Origin: Ditylenchus dipsaci
Taxonomy: Eukaryota; Nematoda; Chromadorea; Rhabditida; Anguinidae
Direction of reading: 5' to 3'
DNA: 64,000 bases
NCBI GenBank assembly: GCA_004194705.1
Contig: SADC01000093.1
Location: 183,705-247,704, forward strand
In this document: piece by piece, positions 62,806 through 64,000 of the stretch
Layout: each line of letters starts with the position of its first letter
How positions within the stretch are numbered: position 1 is the first letter of the stretch
Notes under the pieces: model-generated
The model's input: the letters and a program-made list of their open reading frames with translations, nothing else
Databases searched by the model: none
Told to the model about the DNA's origin: nothing
Program-made: the position numbers and the translations under genes

Positions 62806-64000
62806 TCACGAGAAGATAGCACTAGCAATAGCACGAGTTACTAGATACGGATCGCAATTCGAGGCTGGACGACGGTCTTCCAAAGGAGCCTGCAACAATT
62901 TAATTCACGATACGTAAAGAAAGCAATAAACAGAACTAAATCACACCTTTCCTTCAATGCCCATGGTCTAGGAATACGAACGCTGGCTCCCCGGTTAGCA
63001 ACTCCCCAGTGAATTCATCAATGGATGAAGTCTCCGTCATGGCCTGATAACCGCTTGACATTGTCCACTCCCCATGAGCATCGTAGAGCTTGAGATGTCT
63101 TGTGATGGATCGACATCTTCTGGATTGCAGCTTCGATCACAGCCAAACCACCTAAATCTAACAATAATAAAACACAATAATTACAGGCAGTGGCTTAGGC
63201 ACAAGATTAACCATCTGCTCGCATCTGGGCCGAACTAAAGTTAGTGTGACACCAGCTCCGTTCCACCTCTCCACCTCCAGAAGTCACTGCTGCTTGGGAT
63301 CGAAAGTGACGAGAACACCGAACTGCTCCGCGTTCTGGGCAATAAGTAGCGAGACATCCACATCTGATCACAATATCGATTCTTGGCAGGTCCCCACTTG
63401 ATATTTCCCATTGACCGGAGCCACTTTCTAAAAGAAATAAGGTCAGCGGAGTAAGGCCAAAATCAAAAGACCAACCAGCATTAGTTCCAGCGATTTCGAT
63501 CCCAGCGTAGGACAAGCACGATAATGAGTTTCCACAAGTCTCCTTCCAAAGATTCGATCCGCCCCAACACCACAATAGTAAGGACCTTGACGAGCCGGAA
63601 TCCATTCTTTGGCCATCTACAAAAAACAGATCAGATTTAAGAAAAAATGAAGAAATTATACTCACCCGAGGGATACCCATCCCTATCTAGCAGCAAATAC
63701 TCCTGTTCGATTCCAAACAACGGCTCCTCATTTGCGATTTGTCCATGATTGATTAGCACTCTTCGCGGTGATTAGTTGCTTAAAACAGAAGATCGTAATT
63801 GGAAATGATCATATCGAAATTAAAAACTACCTGTCGCTTTCCAGTGTGGTCATAGGTAGCACAAAGAATCAGACGATTGCTGCCACCGAGAAAAGGTCAG
63901 GAAAGATGGCTACCGTTTAGGAGGCTTAGGTCCGAATCATGTCGCTAGCTTGTCCAGTAGAAGAGCATCGTAGTTCCAAACAGGCAGGTCTGAAAGACCA
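62806..64000 (-). CDS. Glutamine synthetase (5' end outside window)
   Basis: Eukaryotic-type GS II: makes glutamine from glutamate, ammonia and ATP. Exons on the minus strand: 63989-63831 (LPVWNYD, then frame-shifted [20 protein letters not shown]), 63778-63666 ([20 protein letters not shown]), 63616-63476 ([31 protein letters not shown]), 63427-63212 ([10 protein letters not shown] in one frame, [26 protein letters not shown]), 63151-62947 ([30 protein letters not shown]) and 62889-62806 ([20 protein letters not shown], stop TGA at 62806-62808). The metal/substrate motifs GIEQEY, CHTNFS and [10 protein letters not shown] are present. Roughly the first 60 residues lie beyond the window. Frequent frame changes resemble those in the other host genes. 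Confidence 0.88.

Noticed and set aside
1..64000. LTR retrotransposon, retrovirus-like or LINE coding sequence
   Set aside because: I looked for reverse transcriptase (YxDD), integrase and gag zinc-knuckle patterns and for paired long terminal repeats and found none; all delimitable elements are DNA-transposon-like.

Overview
This looks like a piece of an AT-rich nuclear genome from an animal, probably an invertebrate; I cannot name the species. Genes are split by GT-AG introns. Some introns are 45-60 bp and others have been swollen to several kilobases by mobile DNA. The recognisable genes are conserved eukaryotic housekeeping genes. No bacterial operon, ribosome-binding-site logic or CRISPR array is visible.

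Layout. (1) 0.6-15.64 kb, minus strand: the beta subunit of the AP-3 adaptor complex. Its exons split into an N-terminal group (12.6-15.6 kb) and a C-terminal group (0.6-4.7 kb), separated by a 7.9-kb intron packed with elements. (2) 16.0-19.72 kb, plus strand: UBA2, the catalytic subunit of the SUMO E1, head-to-head with AP3B. (3) 20.07-52.48 kb, plus strand: tubulin-folding cofactor D (TBCD), starting about 350 bp after UBA2. About 3.55 kb of coding sequence in 19 exons is spread over 32.4 kb because nearly every long intron holds nested transposons. (4) 55.0-62.3 kb: a nest of transposons. An outer hAT-like element holds an element with an exact 8-bp target duplication. That inner element carries three exons of MPDU1 (a PQ-loop membrane protein of dolichol-linked sugar use), a Mutator-like (MULE) element and a hAT MITE that splits an MPDU1 exon. 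(5) 62.8-64.0 kb, minus strand: glutamine synthetase, whose first exon(s) lie outside the window.

Mobile DNA dominates. I can delimit elements by inverted ends and target duplications: hAT-like (8-bp duplications), pogo/Tigger-like and mariner-like (TA), PIF/Harbinger-like (TAA), piggyBac-like (TTAA), MULE-like (8 bp), and a foldback family with a shared central module. Decayed transposase coding sequence is visible for piggyBac, hAT, mariner and MULE. In several places an element sits inside another whose empty site can be read from a sister copy in this same window.

Caution: every host gene shows single-base frame breaks, many where one base is missing from a short homopolymer. Because this affects independent housekeeping genes alike, I infer consensus-sequence errors rather than gene death. 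Only the MPDU1 copy has stronger signs of being a pseudogene. Exon limits come from splice motifs plus remembered family sequence and may be off by a few bases.
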